Shown piece by piece: positions 8,012 to 17,299 of a stretch of 45,295 nt of DNA (the first letter of the stretch is position 1; each line of letters starts with the position of its first letter). Made by a program: the position numbers and the translations under genes. This DNA comes from Lachnospiraceae bacterium (lineage in GTDB: Bacteria; Bacillota; Clostridia; Lachnospirales; Lachnospiraceae). The notes under the pieces are model-generated. The model was not told the DNA's origin, searched no databases, and was given only the letters and a program-made list of their open reading frames with translations. Location: contig SFEV01000020.1 in NCBI GenBank assembly GCA_004557975.1, positions 1-45,295 on the forward strand. Reading direction: 5' to 3'.

Positions 8012-9025
8012 TTACTGCCTCTTCCTGCCGGCTGTCATCCTGCCTGTCCCTCTTCGCGTCTCGCGGTTCTCACGCTTCTCATACTCTTCATATGCATTGA
8101 CAATCTTCTGTACCAGCGGATGACGCACAACATCCTGACTCGTCATCGAACAGAAACTGATATCGTCGACCTTTCCCAGTACACGCAGGGCCACATCAAG
8201 CCCGGACGGTGCCCCTGTGGGCAGATCCTTCTGGGTGAGATCACCTGTGATAACCACCTTTGACCCGAAGCCAATACGCGTCAGAAACATCTTCATCTGT
8301 GCCGGGGATGTATTCTGCGCCTCATCCAGAATGATAAATGCATTGTCCAGTGTACGGCCTCTCATATAAGCAAGAGGCGCAACCTCAATCAGACCCTTTT
8401 CCATGTTCTTCAGAAAACTGTCCGGCCCCATAATCTGATACAGTGCATCGTAAAGGGGGCGCAGGTACGGGTCTACCTTGCTCTGCAGGTCTCCCGGAAG
8501 AAAACCCAGCTTTTCGCCTGCCTCAATCGCCGGACGCGTCAGTATAATCCGGCTTACCTCGTCATTCTTGAATGCGGTGATCGCCATCGCCATGGCCAGA
8601 TACGTTTTCCCGGTACCTGCCGGTCCCGTTCCGAACACAATCATCTTCCTGCGGATGGCATCGACATACGCTTTCTGTCCAAGAGTCTTCGGTTTGATCG
8701 GCTTTCCGTTGATTGTATGACAGATACAGTCTCCATCCATCTCAACGATTGCCGACTCCTTCTCCTCATGGGACAGTGCAATGGCGTAATCGACATTCTG
8801 TTCCGTAATTGCAGTTCCGCGCATGGACAGCTCGCAGAGGCTCTCGAAAATCTTCTTTGCCTTCACCGCATTCGTCGGACTGCCAAGTATCTTTATCTCA
8901 CCGTCGCGGCTTAGAACCGTCACCTGCAGGGCACGCTCCACCTTCTTGACGTACTGATCAAACTGACCGAATATATTCTGCTCGTGCTGCGCAGGAACGG
9001 CAAGCGACATTTCAACCATGCTCAT
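8012..9025 (-). CDS. phoH: PhoH-family ATPase (PhoL/YbeZ type)
   Basis: The 337-residue ATPase has an N-terminal nucleic-acid-binding region (about residues 30-75) and a P-loop domain with GPAGTGKT at 134-141 and FIILDEAQN as Walker B. The family is thought to act in RNA metabolism; its exact substrate is not settled, and the partner YbeY is encoded next. The ATG at 9025 lies inside the end of yqfD (14-nt overlap), and an in-frame stop just upstream makes it the earliest possible start. AAGGAGG is 12 nt upstream, a rather long spacing, so translation may be coupled to yqfD. Confidence 0.95.
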   Translation of the reverse strand: MSMVEMSLAVPAQHEQNIFGQFDQYVKKVERALQVTVLSRDGEIKILGSPTNAVKAKKIFESLCELSMRGTAITEQNVDYAIALSHEEKESAIVEMDGDCICHTINGKPIKPKTLGQKAYVDAIRRKMIVFGTGPAGTGKTYLAMAMAITAFKNDEVSRIILTRPAIEAGEKLGFLPGDLQSKVDPYLRPLYDALYQIMGPDSFLKNMEKGLIEVAPLAYMRGRTLDNAFIILDEAQNTSPAQMKMFLTRIGFGSKVVITGDLTQKDLPTGAPSGLDVALRVLGKVDDISFCSMTSQDVVRHPLVQKIVNAYEEYEKRENRETRRGTGRMTAGRKRQ

Positions 9026-10289
9026 GTTTCAGTAATTCCTCCTTGGTTGTCTGCACAGACACAGCACGGCTGACCGCTGCTTCTCCGGTCGTCAAAATAC
9101 CTGCTGCAACCGCAGACTTCTCATTCCATTCTATTTTAACATCATTTTCAAATATTTGAACCCCTTTTTCCTCTAAATTTTTCATGAAATACTGAAAATT
9201 ACCCTTAAGTATTTCAGATGCCTGTTCTTTTGTGTATAGGATTTCCTCATTTTCATATTCTTTTGCTGTAAATTTCTGCACGTAAACGGGAAGATAAAAA
9301 TTTTCCATCAGCTGAAGCTGAGTGATTTCTGACAGAATCGTACAGTTTTCAAATGCGCCGAAGGTATCCGGCAGTGAAAAAGGCTGATTTCCGATCCTGA
9401 ACAGATAATTCTTTTTTTCCCGTCCCGTATATTTTTTCTCAGTATGGACGAGTTCCACACAGTCGCGATACCTTCGCTCTGTCCTGATCACAATATCGGC
9501 ATCTGCATCCGTATACTGCCATGCACAGATTTCACCTCCGTCATCTTTGACGGGAAGTGCGCCTGATACAAGTATCTCTCCTTTTTCAACCGCGTCTCCC
9601 GCCTTCACCAGTGCAAGTCCGTGTCTCACGTAGACAGATTCCACCGTACCTGCGGCGGAAGCGATCAGATCTGTAGCCGCAGCAGTTCCATCCTCACCGA
9701 TCTCCCCGACGGTGGCCATTCCATCCGACTGCATATGGGAAAGCTGCGTTCCGAGAATGCCCTCCCTGACATGAATAATCAGCCGTGTTCCTTTCAGTTC
9801 CACCGCCACCCAGGAAAACTGCGTAAAATAATTCCTGATTTCCGACGCCAGAGCACGGCAATCCACCTCAGATTTCCGCATTCCATGGATAATTCCCTCC
9901 TGTGTCAGATATTCAAAAATAACGTCGTCCGTCTGGGAGACGTTTCCTTCAATGGTGATGTTCCAGATATGAGCAGACAGCCAGACCATAAACAGCACGG
10001 CAGCCGCGATGCCTGATACATAGACTTTTCGCTTCCTGTATTTATGGATAAAAAAAGGAAAACCATGCTTCTGTGTAATACAGACAGCTGCATGGCTTTT
10101 CCTCACAATTGCTTTCAGTTTTTTGAAATCCTTCCTTCCGATGTTTGCCTCGTAGGAATCACCGGAGGGGATCAGATTCCAGAGACGCACGCCGTGAAAC
10201 GCGCAGAGGTTCAGAAACCTGTCATAGGAATTTCCCGTAATACGTATGCGTACATAACCTTTCCATAAATTCACAATCTGCTGCTCCAT
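9012..10289 (-). CDS. yqfD: Sporulation protein YqfD
   Basis: YqfD is a membrane-associated sporulation protein of the sigma-E regulon in B. subtilis, with unknown molecular function. The 425-residue protein has an N-terminal cytoplasmic region starting with WKGYVRIRITG, a single membrane segment near residues 92-112, and a large extracytoplasmic part with the FSWVAVELKGTRLIIHVREG motif typical of the family. GGGAGG lies 4 nt before the ATG. It follows yqfC by 54 nt and overlaps phoH, giving the conserved order yqfC-yqfD-phoH-ybeY. Confidence 0.95.
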   Translation of the reverse strand: MEQQIVNLWKGYVRIRITGNSYDRFLNLCAFHGVRLWNLIPSGDSYEANIGRKDFKKLKAIVRKSHAAVCITQKHGFPFFIHKYRKRKVYVSGIAAAVLFMVWLSAHIWNITIEGNVSQTDDVIFEYLTQEGIIHGMRKSEVDCRALASEIRNYFTQFSWVAVELKGTRLIIHVREGILGTQLSHMQSDGMATVGEIGEDGTAAATDLIASAAGTVESVYVRHGLALVKAGDAVEKGEILVSGALPVKDDGGEICAWQYTDADADIVIRTERRYRDCVELVHTEKKYTGREKKNYLFRIGNQPFSLPDTFGAFENCTILSEITQLQLMENFYLPVYVQKFTAKEYENEEILYTKEQASEILKGNFQYFMKNLEEKGVQIFENDVKIEWNEKSAVAAGILTTGEAAVSRAVSVQTTKEELLKHEHG

Positions 10290-10343
10290 CCTGCCTCCCG
10301 TCTGCTTTTCCGATCATTTCTGCTGTCTGCATTTTGGGTTCCT

Positions 10344-10622
10344 TCACAGATATTCCAGCTTCTCAATGCAGCCGGATATTTCAATCTCATCCTTCGTATA
10401 GCAGTCAATCTTCAGTCTTTTCCCGGTAATACAGATTTTCTTCTTTCTTGTAAGCAGCCGGATCTCCTCTTCCGTGTAGGAAGCGATCCCTTTAAAATTT
10501 TCGATACAGATATGTTCCTGACCCTGCAGGGAGACGATCGCATTTCCATGCATATAATCATCGGGCAGCTGCAGAGAACGCACGAGAGCAGCCAGCCCTG
10601 ATGTTTTCCGGGATTCTTTCAT
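10344..10622 (-). CDS. yqfC: Sporulation protein YqfC (YabP/YqfC family)
   Basis: This 92-residue protein of the YabP/YqfC family shows the short beta-rich pattern of alternating hydrophobic residues (HICIENFKGIASYTEEEIRLLT) and a C-terminus ending in KLEYL. It is a sporulation-linked protein whose biochemical role is unknown. The frame extends 14 codons upstream, but ATG 10622 has AGAGG 6 nt before it, so I start there. It is first in the yqfC-yqfD-phoH-ybeY cluster and has a candidate sigma-E promoter about 60-90 nt upstream. Confidence 0.92.
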   Translation of the reverse strand: MKESRKTSGLAALVRSLQLPDDYMHGNAIVSLQGQEHICIENFKGIASYTEEEIRLLTRKKKICITGKRLKIDCYTKDEIEISGCIEKLEYL

Positions 10623-10681
10623 CGCGCACCTCTCTGACTTCCAAACAGGATTCGGGCAAATCACAGCCGTGCCACTGTGCT

Positions 10682-10711
10682 ATATATATGAAAAAATCTC
10701 CGTTTTTATGT
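10682..10711 (-). promoter_or_regulatory. Candidate sigma-E promoter of yqfC
   Basis: The minus strand reads ACATAAA (10705-10711), 14 nt, CATATATAT (10682-10690). The pattern and spacing equal the candidate found before spoIVA. In B. subtilis yqfC and yqfD are known sigma-E targets, which supports the call. Assigned by eye only. Confidence 0.55.
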
Positions 10712-10739
10712 CTGTCCGCAGCGTCTGGCGGACGGAAAA

Positions 10740-10798
10740 GCTGCTGCAGACAGACGAATCCGGTCATGTGACACCTTCTTCACCTGCTCTGCAGCAGC
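10740..10798 (-). terminator. Possible terminator downstream of carB
   Basis: A perfect 10-bp inverted repeat, GCTGCTGCAG / CTGCAGCAGC, with a 39-nt loop lies 18 nt after the carB stop. On the minus strand it is followed by TTTT. The long loop and short T-run make it a weak terminator candidate. Confidence 0.45.
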
Positions 10799-10815
10799 CT
10801 GCACATCTGTGTATT

Positions 10816-13800
10816 TTACTGTTTATCCTGAATCATGTCGTGGAGCTCCTGAAGTGACCGCACTTCGCCGCAGCCCTGCATTTTCATGGATTTGATTCCG
10901 CTGACTGTCGCCTTTGCGGCAGCAATCGTCGTCATATAAGGTACTTTCTTCTTGATCGCTGCCTTTCTCAGGTAGCTGTCATCAATATTTCGCTCTTTTC
11001 CGATCGGTGTATTGATCACCAGATCAATTTTTCCGTTGGTAATCAGGTCAAGGATATTCGGCCTGCCTTCCTGAAGCTTGTTGACCATCTCTGCTTCCAC
11101 ACCTGCCTCACGGATCATTTTGCATGTATTTCTGGAAGCCATAATCCGGAATCCTGTAGCGGCAAATTCCTTTGCCACCTCCACAGCTTCCTGTTTATCC
11201 TTGTCATTTACGGAAATCAGAACGGTTCCCGTAAGCGGAATCTTTGTCTGCGTTGCCTCCTGTGCCTTGAAGAATGCCTCGCCCCAGAATCTGGACAGTC
11301 CGAGTACTTCTCCTGTGGATCGCATTTCCGGTCCCAGTACCGGGTCTACCTCCGGGAACATATTGAATGGGAACACAGCTTCCTTGACTCCGTAATACGG
11401 AATATTCTGTTCTCTAAGCTCCGGTACCGGTGACGGTCTTCCGGTGAGCTCGGAGGTAACAATGTCAATGGCAAGAGGCACCATGCGGATATTACATACC
11501 TTCGATACGAGCGGAACCGTACGGGATGCTCTCGGATTTGCCTCCAGCACATAGACTCTTCCGTTTTCGATGGCATACTGCATGTTCATAAGACCTCTCA
11601 CATGCATTTCCTCCGCGATCCTGCGCGTGTATTCCTTGATTGTGGCAACATTTTCTTCTGACAGATGTCTCGACGGAATAATACATGCAGAGTCGCCGGA
11701 ATGAACGCCTGCCAGCTCAATGTGTTCCATGACCGCCGGCACAAAAGCGTGCGTACCGTCACTGATCGCATCGGCCTCACACTCTGTGGCGTGCATCAGG
11801 AAACGGTCAATCAGAATCGGACGGTCCGGAGTCACACCGACTGCGGCCTTCATATATTCGGTCAGCGTCTCAGCGTCGTAAACGACCTCCATTCCGCGTC
11901 CTCCCAGCACGTAGGAAGGACGGACCATAACAGGATATCCGATCTGCTCTGCAATCTGCAGCGCTTCCTCCACATTGACGGCCATACCTGATTCCGGCAT
12001 CGGAATTTCAAGCTTTTCCATCATCGCACGGAACAGATCACGGTCCTCGGCCAGATCTATCACTGACGGGGAAGTACCGAGAATCTTCACACCGTTTTTC
12101 TCCAGGTCAGCAGCAAGATTCAGCGGTGTCTGTCCGCCGAACTGTGCAATCACACCCACCGGCTTTTCTTTCTTATATATACTCAGAACGTCCTCCAGAG
12201 TCAGCGGCTCAAAATACAGCTTGTCGGAGGTGTCATAATCCGTGGACACCGTCTCAGGATTACAGTTGACAATAATGGTCTCAAATCCAAGCTTCTTCAG
12301 CGCAAGAGAAGCATGTACGCAGCAGTAGTCAAATTCGATACCCTGCCCGATACGGTTCGGACCGCCGCCGAGAATCATAATCTTCGGCTTTTCCTCTGAT
12401 ACGGGGTTCTTATCCTCTGCATTGTAGGTAGAATAATAGTAAGCACTGTCCTTTGTACCGCTTACATGAACACCCTCCCAGGCTTCCTCCACACCCAGCT
12501 CGATTCTGCGGTTTCTGATCTCGTCTTCACTGATCTCAAGCAGCTGGCTCAGATACTTGTCTGAGAAGCCATTCTTCTTTGCCAAAATCAGTGCCTCATC
12601 GGAAGGAAGGCTTCCTTTGCCTGCAAGCAGTGCCTCTTCTTCCTCCACCAGCTCCTTCATCTGCTCAATAAAGTAATGCTTTACCTTTGTAATTTCATGG
12701 ATTTCATCCACTGTCGCGCCCTTGCGCAGCGCTTCATACATCACGAAATGCCGCTCGCTGGACGGTGTCATCAGCATTCGGAGCAGCTCCTCTTTTGATT
12801 TCCGGTCGAAATCCTTCGCATGTCCCAGACCGTACCGTCCCGTCTCAAGGGAACGGATCGCCTTCTGGAACGCTTCCTTGTATGTTTTGCCGATACTCAT
12901 GACTTCGCCGACGGCTCGCATCTGTGTACCCAGCTTATCCTCTACACCTTTGAATTTTTCAAAAGCCCAGCGCGCGAATTTGATTACCACGTAATCTCCG
13001 TCCGGAACGTATTTGTCCAGTGTACCGTACTTGCCGCAGGGGATATCCTTCAGTGTCAGTCCCGTGGCAAGCATGGCTGAGACAAGCGCAATCGGGAAGC
13101 CGGTTGCCTTGGATGCCAGCGCAGAAGAACGGGAAGTTCTCGGATTAATCTCAATGATAATGTCTCTGTCTGTCACCGGGTCATGGGCCCACTGCACATT
13201 CGTACCGCCGATTACCTGAATGGATTCAACGATTTTGTAGGACTTCTCCTGAAGACGCTTCTGGACTTCTTCGGAAATGGTCAGCATCGGTGCGGAACAG
13301 AATGAATCTCCCGTATGAATCCCCAGCGGATCAATATTCTCAATAAAGCATACCGTAATCATGTTATTGTCCGCATCACGGACAACCTCCAGCTCCAGCT
13401 CCTCCCATCCGAGAATGGATTCTTCCACCAGAACCTGGCCCACAAGGCTGGCCTGCAGTCCGCGGGCACATACTTTTTTCAGTTCTTCCACATTGTAGAC
13501 GAGACCGCCGCCGGTACCGCCCATGGTATATGCGGGACGCAGCACCACCGGGTATCCAAGCTTTTCGGCAATCGCCAGAGCCTCCTCCACTGAGTAGGCA
13601 ACTTCGCTGCGCGCCATCTCGATACCGAGGCTCTCCATTGTCTTCTTAAACTCGATGCGGTCCTCGCCGCGCTCAATGGCATCCACCTGCACACCGATTA
13701 CCTGCACATTGTACTTCTCCAGAACACCTGTCCTGGCAAGTTCTGAGCATAAATTAAGACCCGACTGTCCTCCAAGATTTGGCAGCAAAGCATCTGGTCT

Positions 13801-14043
13801 TTCTTTCGCAATAATCTGTTCAATACGCTCCGCATTGAGCGGTTCAATATAAGTAACATCCGCAATTTCCGGATCTGTCATGATGGTCGCCGGGTTGGAA
13901 TTCACCAGGACGATTTCATATCCTAAATTTTTGAGTGCCTTGCAGGCCTGTGTACCTGAATAATCAAACTCACACGCCTGTCCGATAATAATGGGACCAG
14001 AACCGATAATCAATACCTTGTGAATATCTTTTCTCTGAGACAT
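10816..14043 (-). CDS. carB: Carbamoyl-phosphate synthase large subunit
   Basis: CarB makes carbamoyl phosphate from bicarbonate, two ATP and ammonia channelled from the small subunit CarA, feeding arginine and pyrimidine synthesis. At 1075 residues it is full length. The two ATP-grasp halves start with KVLIIGSGPIIIGQACEFDYSG and, after about residue 550, KIMILGGGPNRIGQGIEFDYC. The C-terminal MGS-like allosteric domain follows. No carA is adjacent: the upstream neighbour is rlmH and the downstream one yqfC, so the small subunit must be encoded elsewhere. The gene has its own sigma-A promoter and a GGAGGAG Shine-Dalgarno. Confidence 0.98.
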   Translation of the reverse strand: MSQRKDIHKVLIIGSGPIIIGQACEFDYSGTQACKALKNLGYEIVLVNSNPATIMTDPEIADVTYIEPLNAERIEQIIAKERPDALLPNLGGQSGLNLCSELARTGVLEKYNVQVIGVQVDAIERGEDRIEFKKTMESLGIEMARSEVAYSVEEALAIAEKLGYPVVLRPAYTMGGTGGGLVYNVEELKKVCARGLQASLVGQVLVEESILGWEELELEVVRDADNNMITVCFIENIDPLGIHTGDSFCSAPMLTISEEVQKRLQEKSYKIVESIQVIGGTNVQWAHDPVTDRDIIIEINPRTSRSSALASKATGFPIALVSAMLATGLTLKDIPCGKYGTLDKYVPDGDYVVIKFARWAFEKFKGVEDKLGTQMRAVGEVMSIGKTYKEAFQKAIRSLETGRYGLGHAKDFDRKSKEELLRMLMTPSSERHFVMYEALRKGATVDEIHEITKVKHYFIEQMKELVEEEEALLAGKGSLPSDEALILAKKNGFSDKYLSQLLEISEDEIRNRRIELGVEEAWEGVHVSGTKDSAYYYSTYNAEDKNPVSEEKPKIMILGGGPNRIGQGIEFDYCCVHASLALKKLGFETIIVNCNPETVSTDYDTSDKLYFEPLTLEDVLSIYKKEKPVGVIAQFGGQTPLNLAADLEKNGVKILGTSPSVIDLAEDRDLFRAMMEKLEIPMPESGMAVNVEEALQIAEQIGYPVMVRPSYVLGGRGMEVVYDAETLTEYMKAAVGVTPDRPILIDRFLMHATECEADAISDGTHAFVPAVMEHIELAGVHSGDSACIIPSRHLSEENVATIKEYTRRIAEEMHVRGLMNMQYAIENGRVYVLEANPRASRTVPLVSKVCNIRMVPLAIDIVTSELTGRPSPVPELREQNIPYYGVKEAVFPFNMFPEVDPVLGPEMRSTGEVLGLSRFWGEAFFKAQEATQTKIPLTGTVLISVNDKDKQEAVEVAKEFAATGFRIMASRNTCKMIREAGVEAEMVNKLQEGRPNILDLITNGKIDLVINTPIGKERNIDDSYLRKAAIKKKVPYMTTIAAAKATVSGIKSMKMQGCGEVRSLQELHDMIQDKQ

Positions 14044-14073
14044 CGTAGCTCCTCCATAAATAAGATTTTTCTT

Positions 14074-14102
14074 AGTATAACCGAAAAAGAAACGGTACGC
14101 AA
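14074..14102 (-). promoter_or_regulatory. Sigma-A promoter of carB
   Basis: The minus strand has TTGCGT (14097-14102), 17 nt, TATACT (14074-14079), about 30 nt before the carB ATG. A direct repeat AACGGTA (14091-14097 and 14101-14107, plus strand) touches the -35 box and could be a regulator site. No PyrR-type attenuator is visible. Confidence 0.75.
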
Positions 14103-14153
14103 CGGTATAATCCGACTTTTTACGAAATTTTTTTTGTATATCCCACGGGGCGT

Positions 14154-14633
14154 TTACTTATGGTACGGCTCCCCATTCATAATCCGGTACGCTCTGTAGA
14201 TCTGTTCCAGCAAAATCATGCGCATCAGCTGATGCGGAAATGTCATTCTGGAAAAGCTCAGCTTATAATCTGCACGCTTCAGAACTGCATCGGAAAGCCC
14301 CAGAGATCCCCCAATCACAAAAACAATGCTGCTGTGTCCCTGCACGCCGAGGGATTCTATTTTCTGTGACAGTTCCACGGAATCCAGCATTTTTCCATCG
14401 ATGGCCAGAGCAATCACGTAATCCGAATCCCTGATCTGTTTCATCAGACGATCCCCTTCTGCAGCCTTTATCTGCAGCTCCTCAGCCTCCGACGCACCAT
14501 CCGGCGTTTTTTCATCCGCCACCTCCACAATCTCCAGTCTGCAGTAGCGGCTCAGACGTTTTGCATATTCTGCAATACCGTCACGCAGATATTTTTCTTT
14601 TATTTTTCCCACTGTCAGCAGTGTTATCCTCAT
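14154..14633 (-). CDS. rlmH: 23S rRNA (pseudouridine1915-N3)-methyltransferase RlmH
   Basis: RlmH is an SPOUT-class methyltransferase that modifies pseudouridine 1915 of 23S rRNA on assembled ribosomes, using S-adenosylmethionine. The 159-residue protein starts MRITLLTVGKIKEKY. It has the SAM-binding knot FVIGGSLGLSDAV and ends with the conserved SRMTFPHQLMRMILLEQIYRAYRI...YHK tail. It precedes carB on the same strand but has a separate promoter, with a perfect palindrome over the -35 box. Confidence 0.97.
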   Translation of the reverse strand: MRITLLTVGKIKEKYLRDGIAEYAKRLSRYCRLEIVEVADEKTPDGASEAEELQIKAAEGDRLMKQIRDSDYVIALAIDGKMLDSVELSQKIESLGVQGHSSIVFVIGGSLGLSDAVLKRADYKLSFSRMTFPHQLMRMILLEQIYRAYRIMNGEPYHK

Positions 14634-14756
14634 AGCCTCTCCATTCCCGGTTTCTCAGCTGCACCTGCACTGCCGTATCTTCCTGTGCAGAGCGTGCACT
14701 GTCCGATTCTGTCCTGAACAGTTATTTTTTCTCCTTATTATCTCCAACGAATATTC

Positions 14757-14790
14757 ATTATACATGATTCTGTGTTTTCTGTACAGAAAA
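14757..14790 (-). promoter_or_regulatory. rlmH promoter with 16-bp palindrome over the -35 box
   Basis: The minus strand has TGTACA (14780-14785), 17 nt, TATAAT (14757-14762). The perfect 16-bp palindrome TTTTCTGTACAGAAAA (14775-14790) is centred on the -35 hexamer, as expected for a dimeric repressor's operator. I do not recognise the regulator. The rest of the 14634-14930 gap shows only a short hairpin at 14865-14897 (AGCCGG/CCGGCT) without a T-tract. Confidence 0.6.
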
Positions 14791-14930
14791 AAGAACTGAT
14801 GGAGAAAATTCTGTATACCGGTGTCTGGTATCATCTTCTCACATCAGCCCTGATTTTATTTTTCAGCCGGAATTATATAACCTGAACCTTCCCGGCTCTC
14901 ATGTTTTATTCTTTTACTGTTATTTTGCTC

Positions 14931-16325
14931 TTACGCATTCTTTGCGCTCAGGAATTCATGAATTCCTTTTGCGGCAGCTTTTCCAGCGCCCATTGCAAGA
15001 ATAACAGTAGCAGCTCCTGTAACAGCGTCTCCGCCTGCGAATACGCCGTCCTTAGATGTCTGGCCTGTGGTCTCGTCTGCAACGATACATTTTCTTCTGT
15101 TTACGTCAAGACCGATGGTTGTGGAAGAAATCAGCGGGTTCGGTGATGTTCCAAGGGACATGATAACTGTGTCAACGTCCAGAACAAACTCTGATCCCGG
15201 AACTTCCACAGGACGTCTTCTGCCTGATGCATCCGGCTCGCCAAGCTCCATGCGGATACACTTCATTCCGCAGACACTGTCATTCTCATCCACGAGAATT
15301 TCCTTCGGGTTTGTCAGGAGGTCAAAGCTGATGCCCTCTTCCTTTGCATGATGTACTTCTTCCACACGTGCCGGAAGCTCAGCTTCGGAACGACGGTATA
15401 CGATATGTACCTCTGCGCCGAGACGAAGAGCTGTTCTTGCAGCGTCCATTGCAACGTTTCCGCCGCCGACTACAGCAACCTTCTTTCCGCGTACGATCGG
15501 TGTATCGTAATCGTCACGGAATGCCTTCATCAGGTTGTTTCTTGTCAGATACTCGTTTGCAGAGAATACGCCCTTTGCAGTCTCTCCCGGGATTCCCATG
15601 AACATCGGAAGACCTGCTCCTGAACCGATAAATACTGCCTCAAATCCTTCTTCGTCCATCAGCTCGTCGATCGTTACGGACTTGCCGATGATAACGTTAG
15701 TCTCGATCTTAACGCCAAGAGATTTTACATTCTCAACTTCCTTTGCCACGACATCCAGCTTCGGAAGACGGAATTCCGGAATACCGTAAACAAGTACACC
15801 GCCTGCCTCATGAAGAGCCTCAAAGATTGTCACATCGTAGCCAAGCTTTGCCAGATCACCTGCACATGTCAGACCGGAAGGACCGGAACCGATCACTGCA
15901 ACCTTGTGGCCGTTCTTTGTCTCCGGAGCAGGTGGCTTGATACCGTTCTCTCTTGCCCAGTCAGCTACGAAACGCTCCAGCTTACCGATGGAAACTGACT
16001 CGCCCTTGATACCGCGGATACATTTTCCTTCGCACTGGCTCTCCTGCGGACACACACGGCCGCAGATTGCCGGAAGTGCACTGGACTCGGAAATCACCTT
16101 GTATGCTTCCTCAATCTTACCCTCTTTTACCTGTGCGATGAATGCAGGAATATTGATGTTGACAGGACATCCCTGTACACACTTTGCATTCTTACATGTC
16201 AGGCAGCGTGCAGCCTCCTCCATTGCTTCTTCTTTATTATATCCAAGACATACTTCGTCAAAGTTTGTCGCTCTTACCTTCGGATCCTGCTCTCTGACCG
16301 GAACCTTCTTCAATACGTCTGCCAT
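14931..16325 (-). CDS. nfnB: NADH-dependent reduced ferredoxin:NADP+ oxidoreductase, subunit B
   Basis: NfnB is the large subunit of the cytosolic electron-bifurcating NfnAB complex, which couples NADPH, NAD+ and ferredoxin. The 464-residue protein resembles the glutamate synthase small subunit and is often annotated gltA. Two 4Fe-4S sites are visible: C41, C44, C49, C53 and C88, C92, C98, C102. An FAD-binding motif GSGPSGLTCAGDLAKLGYDV starts near residue 146, and an NADPH-binding GGGNVAMDAARTALRLGA follows with YRRSEAELPAR. Pairing with nfnA, and the absence of any glutamate synthase large subunit nearby, favour Nfn over GOGAT. Start and stop of the two genes overlap as TAATG. Confidence 0.93.
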   Translation of the reverse strand: MADVLKKVPVREQDPKVRATNFDEVCLGYNKEEAMEEAARCLTCKNAKCVQGCPVNINIPAFIAQVKEGKIEEAYKVISESSALPAICGRVCPQESQCEGKCIRGIKGESVSIGKLERFVADWARENGIKPPAPETKNGHKVAVIGSGPSGLTCAGDLAKLGYDVTIFEALHEAGGVLVYGIPEFRLPKLDVVAKEVENVKSLGVKIETNVIIGKSVTIDELMDEEGFEAVFIGSGAGLPMFMGIPGETAKGVFSANEYLTRNNLMKAFRDDYDTPIVRGKKVAVVGGGNVAMDAARTALRLGAEVHIVYRRSEAELPARVEEVHHAKEEGISFDLLTNPKEILVDENDSVCGMKCIRMELGEPDASGRRRPVEVPGSEFVLDVDTVIMSLGTSPNPLISSTTIGLDVNRRKCIVADETTGQTSKDGVFAGGDAVTGAATVILAMGAGKAAAKGIHEFLSAKNA

Positions 16326-17215
16326 TATTTGTCACCTCCGCAATTACCACATCCGCCGTGATGTGTATTTCCCTCACGCAGCTTAAGAAGGGCTCTGCCT
16401 TCCTCAGTCTTATACATAGCCTGTCTCTTCATCGCTGCATCAAAGTCAATCTTGTGGCCGTCAAATTCCGGTCCGTCCACACATGCGAACTTCACTTCAT
16501 CGCCTACCATGACACGGCATGCTCCACACATACCTGTACCGTCTACCATGATCGGATTCATGCTGACAATTGTCGGGATGCCAAGCTTCTTTGTCGTCAG
16601 ACAGCAGAATTTCATCATGATCATCGGTCCGATGGATACACAGTGATCGTAAACCTTTCCTTCCTGTGTCACCAGATCCTCAATGACCTTTGTAACCATT
16701 CCGTGTCGTCCGTAGGAACCGTCATCTGTTGTAAGGTAAAGATTGCCCACAGAGCTCATCTCTTTCTCCAGGATTACAAGATCCTTCGTCTTTGCACCGA
16801 TGATAACATCGCACTCAACACCATGCTCATGGAGCCATTTTACCTGCGGATATACCGGAGCCGTACCTACGCCGCCGGCAACGAAAAGAATTTTTTTCTT
16901 TTTGGTCTCTTCCAGATTTTCTTCCATGCAAAGCTCGGAAGGCTGTCCCAGCGGTCCGACAAAATCACGGAAATAATCGCCTGCCTGAAGTGTAGTGAAC
17001 TTCTCTGTAGAAGCTCCGATCGGCTGGAATACGATTGTAATTGTACCTGCTTCTCTGTCATAATCGCAGATTGTCAGTGGAATTCTCTCGCCAACTTCAT
17101 CCATTTTGACGATAACAAACTGTCCCGGCAGGCAGCGCTTTGCAACACGCGGTGCTTCAACAACCATTTCATAGATATTGCCCGCAAGCTTTCCTGCTTT
17201 CAAAATCTTATACAT
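16325..17215 (-). CDS. nfnA: NADH-dependent reduced ferredoxin:NADP+ oxidoreductase, subunit A
   Basis: NfnA is the small subunit of NfnAB, a 296-residue ferredoxin-NADP reductase-like protein related to the electron-transfer subunit of dihydroorotate dehydrogenase. An FAD domain (RIPLTICDYD) is followed by an NAD-binding domain (VAGGVGTAPVYPQ near residues 112-124). The 2Fe-2S region follows, with C230, C233 and C245; in the known structure the fourth ligand is an aspartate, and Asp225 is the candidate here. The C-terminus HHGGCGNCGGDK adds two cysteines. It overlaps nfnB by one base and is preceded by its own sigma-A promoter, so the two form a two-gene operon. Confidence 0.93.
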   Translation of the reverse strand: MYKILKAGKLAGNIYEMVVEAPRVAKRCLPGQFVIVKMDEVGERIPLTICDYDREAGTITIVFQPIGASTEKFTTLQAGDYFRDFVGPLGQPSELCMEENLEETKKKKILFVAGGVGTAPVYPQVKWLHEHGVECDVIIGAKTKDLVILEKEMSSVGNLYLTTDDGSYGRHGMVTKVIEDLVTQEGKVYDHCVSIGPMIMMKFCCLTTKKLGIPTIVSMNPIMVDGTGMCGACRVMVGDEVKFACVDGPEFDGHKIDFDAAMKRQAMYKTEEGRALLKLREGNTHHGGCGNCGGDK

Positions 17216-17299
17216 ACTATACCTCCACTTTGTTTACAGCAGGACAAGCCTGCCTTAGTAACAAGATGCAAAATATGTTAAAAAAATGCACTTGGAATA

